Part shown: positions 60,705 through 64,000 of the stretch, one piece after another | Layout of the letters: each line of letters opens with the position of its first letter | Numbering within the stretch: position 1 is the stretch's first letter | DNA from: Parus major | Taxonomy: Eukaryota > Chordata > Aves > Passeriformes > Paridae | Length of the DNA stretch: 64,000 bases | Assembly (NCBI RefSeq): GCF_001522545.3 | Contig: NC_031773.1 | Location: 26,981,685-27,045,684, forward strand | Reading direction: 5' to 3' | Translations under genes and position numbers: made by a program | The notes under the pieces: generated by a model | The model's database searches: none | The model's input: only the letters and a program-made list of their open reading frames with translations | Told to the model about the DNA's origin: nothing

Positions 60705-63700
60705 GTACGTAAACAGAAAATGTCAGGTTTTTTTTTTTTAAATGTGTTCCTTAATTTTTACATTTTTGTTTACCAATTTGTTCATTTTAGGGTTTACTTT
60801 AAAAAAGTTTATAGGATTCAGTGTGCAGGGAATATGTTTTCTGCCACCCACTACTACAGATTGTAGCAAGCAAGTATCAAACTATGAAGATGTGATAGCA
60901 TCAAAGCAGATATAAAGGAAACATAGTCATGTGGCAAATTTGTCTCCATTGCTGAAACAGAATCAGACTGCATCTTTCAGAGATCTCCACTGTGTCTGTC
61001 AGCCAGGCTGTGTGTGTGTATGAGTGCACGCACACGTTTGGTTCAGGACTTAGGAAAAAACATGCATGTATTTTACAAGGAAAAGGTCCATTTGCCATTT
61101 GGTTTGTATTCCAACTAAAGAATACATGAAAGGATGTGTGTTCTACTGGATATTGCCAATTTTCTGAGACTGAAGGTTTGGTCTGGTGTCTTCTTACTTC
61201 ACGTCACATATGTGACATTATCCAACATAACGCACTCTTATCTGTCTGGTTGCTCAGTGCTAATAGCTCAGAGCATATTAAAGATATTCTTTAGGCACAG
61301 GCACATCCTTTTTATAATGAATTCTCCCAAATGAGGAATTAGATGTTACTATTCCAAATAATACATTCTGGTTTGACTGTACAGAGGAGATAACAGCAAT
61401 GTTCTAGGGGGTATGTATGCACAAAGACTGTATCCAACAAAGCCTCGATACCACAGAGCAATCTATACCCACTTGCAATCTAGATTTCTTTACAATTGTT
61501 TCCTATAGCCTGAGTTCTGAAACTAAAAATGAAAACCCAAAGTGTGAAAAACAACTTTTGTAATTACACCTGCTAGGTCATAACTTTGATTAGATAGTAT
61601 TTTCAAAATAAAATGTATTTGCATTGTAAATTTCAAAACATTCATTAAAAACAAATTTGGTCCATTAAAATGTTGTTGCATGGGGAGAAAGAAAATAAAT
61701 TAGTGAAATATTTTGGATAGGGAAGGAAGAGCCACAGAGCTTTAATACGGAAATAAAATATAATCACTGCCTAGAAAATTGACTGCTAGCATAATATGTT
61801 TTATGACTCAAGAGCTGTATTTGTAAGCCCAAGAATATACAGGAGAAATCTGCACATGTTTCTTTGAATGTCTGGTGCACAATAGATGCTTTAAAATGTT
61901 AGAAAAGACACAGATAAGGAGAGAAATAATGCTGACAGGTGGAATAGGGGTAATGTCCTGCAGTTTGCAGTGTGCCACATTCATGCCATTTTTTGTAGCC
62001 TTCCTAAAAATGGCATACTTTCCAGTTTTGTAGCAGGAACCAGACAACAGACTAAATAGACAGCTTCTTGCAAAAACTGCTTTTGCAAGAAGTGGTCTAT
62101 TTAGTCTGTTGTCTGATTCCCCAGGCACAGCACCATGCTCTGGCAGACTGTGAGACAGTTTTTGGCAAACCATGCAAAATGGTAATGTAGTCTCCTTAGG
62201 CATCAGTCAGCACTTCTTGCCATGACAAAATAGCGATTAAATAATTTACAGTTTACAGAATAACTTCTGCACCCAAGTGTGTTTTCTGCCAGGAGCTGGA
62301 ATTTGTTATAAGCAACAGTAGGATTTGGGTTGTACTGTCAATGTCAAAGGTACTACAGAAGCAGTGTGCCCAACTGCATGAGCATTTTTATGCAATTCTG
62401 AAAAAGGTAGATAACAAATTACAAGACATGTCCACATATTGTAGTTATTGTTAATATTTTCCATGTTAAACAGCAACAAACAGTGCTGGTCTTCGTTATG
62501 TGGATGACAAATCATGTCTGTTACACTTAAAAGTTGTCAGCATCTTTCTCAATTTTGAAGTCCATCTTCTGGTAACTTATTGACATGCTAAGACTATGTG
62601 CAGTGTTTTTTATTTTTAATGAAACAGCTTGCTTCATCAACAAAATTTCACAATTTTTTCTTGAAATTCAATAAAGGTCTGGTTTTATATATTTTAGCTT
62701 CTGGATGCATTAGAGTAATTGTCTAAGTATAGTTGTCTAAGTTAGTTACCTGGTCTTAACAGAGAGAGAAACCTGGATTTAATGGTTGAGAGAATGAGAA
62801 AGATTCTTTTTAAAAGAATGACTTATTAGACTTTAAACAGTCAGTTTTCTTCTGTTCTTTGGCAGCCTGTCTTTCTTCTTTGACTATTTAAGCATTCTAG
62901 CAACCCTCTGCTTCTAACGTAGCTCTAAAGCTACATGTTTATAATAGTGTGACTACAAGATCAAGTAACAAATTCCATCTTTCTCTCAAATTCTTATATG
63001 TATGTTTAGTCTTGATCACCACTAATTTGTTTTTGGAAAGGCCAGAAATAAATAATGCAAACCATGCATTGAATGCTGATTTCAATTTCCAATTTTTTTT
63101 ACATATTTTTATCCTGTCTGAAAACATTTGTTCTGCTCTGCTTTGTGTTCCTCTTCAGCTGACCTTCAGAGAAGGCCTCAGCAAACATCTGACTTACATA
63201 GTGCTCAAGCACTATGACTTACAGCTTTCACTGATTAGTGGAGAAAATGCCTGATCCTGTTCAGAACTTTTTTATGCAAAAACACATTAATTTAGGTAGG
63301 GCATGTAGCTCATACATGCACATCTGAGAAATGTTTAATGCCCTGTAGGTCGGCTATCATATCCTAAGTTTTCAGTGGACAGTTTTAAGTTTCAGTACTT
63401 TGTATGTCCATATTGAGTGACAGTAGATAAATTTACAAACACAATAGCAATAGAATCATTGCACTCACTGAAGAGTCTGAGAGAAATGACAATATAGGAA
63501 TGATTTATAATGGAGTCCTTGAAAGTATCCTGCGTTGCCATCCAGCTGTGCACCAATGGTAGATCAACGCATCGTGTTTCATTATGCAAAATGTCAGTGT
63601 AAAATGCAATTAGTAAATTGTAAAGTGCTATGCCAGTTTAGGTTAGGTACATCTACCCATCCTGAACATGACTGTCAAGAAGATGTGCCACTGATCTAGA

Positions 63701-64000
63701 AATCAATTAGGCTGCCAGTGCTTCAAAGATAGACCCATGGGTTTAACCTTCCCATAGCAAGTAAATCCACTGAGGTAGCTGGAACTGATCACGGTGTGTT
63801 AAGATAATTGCACGATACAAGTCCATGGTGCTGGAGCCTTCAGCATACCAACATCTGAGAAAGCACAAGAACAATACACAGTGTGCTTCTCTTAAGACTT
63901 ACAAGAAATTTTCCATTCTTGAATATTCAATTAAAAATTTGTAGATAATACAGGGAGAAGGAAGAATGATTGCTAGCTATGGTTACAGCTGGCATATTTC
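60705..64000 (+). other. CNTN1: CNTN1 intron 15, incomplete at window edge
   Basis: No further contactin exon could be recognised; the next should encode the VAPSDV-type linker and FN3-2. It contains the near-perfect 40-bp inverted repeat at 62036-62120. The rest is AT-rich and featureless. Confidence 0.8.
62036..62120. repeat. Near-perfect 40-bp inverted repeat, 5-base loop
   Basis: The left arm 62036-62075 (GGAACCAGACAACAGACTAA followed by ATAGACAGCTTCTTGCAAAA) matches the complement of the right arm 62081-62120 at 37 of 40 positions. The loop is ACTGC. In RNA from the + strand, one of the three differences becomes a G-U pair, leaving a C-A and an A-G mismatch. Pairing stops abruptly outside both arms, and no direct flanking duplication is seen. 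Confidence 0.95.

Noticed and set aside
61808..62203. 131-codon minus-strand open frame spanning the inverted repeat
   Set aside because: It crosses the hairpin arms and shows no domain; the hairpin is the more economical explanation of the structure.
1..64000. CRISPR arrays, prokaryotic operons, phage or plasmid modules
   Set aside because: The window is a vertebrate gene with spliced exons and CR1 elements. The repeats present are microsatellites and tandem duplications, not spacer-separated repeats.

Overview
The window looks like nuclear DNA from a bird, quite possibly a songbird. It is AT-rich and intron-dominated, and it contains five fragments of CR1 LINE retrotransposons (the dominant avian LINE), one likely endogenous-retrovirus solo LTR, a (CCCAT)n pentamer array and one 100-N assembly gap. 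The species cannot be named from the sequence alone. I see no prokaryotic, plasmid or phage features. || The only gene I can support is CNTN1 (contactin-1, the chicken F11/contactin orthologue), on the + strand and running off the right edge. Fifteen coding exons were placed by hand between 18793 and 60704, each with an AG acceptor and a GT donor. Every exon-exon junction keeps the reading frame. They encode 696 codons plus one base, from the signal peptide through six Ig-like domains to the end of the first fibronectin type III domain. Fibronectin domains 2-4 and the GPI-anchor signal (about 300 more residues in vertebrate contactin-1) lie beyond 64000. The promoter and true first exon are probably left of position 1: the first coding exon has a good splice acceptor upstream of its ATG, and no CpG island or promoter-like region was seen. 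|| Layout: 1-18792 is probably intron between non-coding 5' exons, with a CR1 at about 3.7-5.0 kb, a poly(A)-tailed stretch at 9.6 kb, an antisense LTR plus CR1 block at 11.8-13.2 kb and a CR1 tail at 17.7 kb. 18793-18922 is the signal-peptide exon, followed by an 8.5 kb intron. 27408-43579 holds eleven exons coding from Ig1 into Ig6. 43580-54570 is an 11 kb intron with an antisense CR1. 54571-60704 finishes Ig6 and fibronectin domain 1, with the assembly gap 39 bases before the fibronectin exon. 60705-64000 is intron. || Contactin-1 is a GPI-anchored neuronal adhesion molecule. Known partners of the family include CASPR (CNTNAP1) at paranodes, NrCAM, tenascins, RPTP-beta/zeta and sodium-channel beta subunits; that is family knowledge, not something read here. 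|| The most unusual non-coding structures are a 40-bp near-perfect inverted repeat with a 5-base loop (62036-62120), a perfect 19-bp inverted repeat (50020-50077), a phase-compatible Ig-like open segment inside intron 10 (40314-40449) that may be a vestigial or alternative exon, and a CpG-retaining block in intron 2 (about 29440-29660) that could be a conserved element. I did not find convincing evidence of a wholly new biological system.
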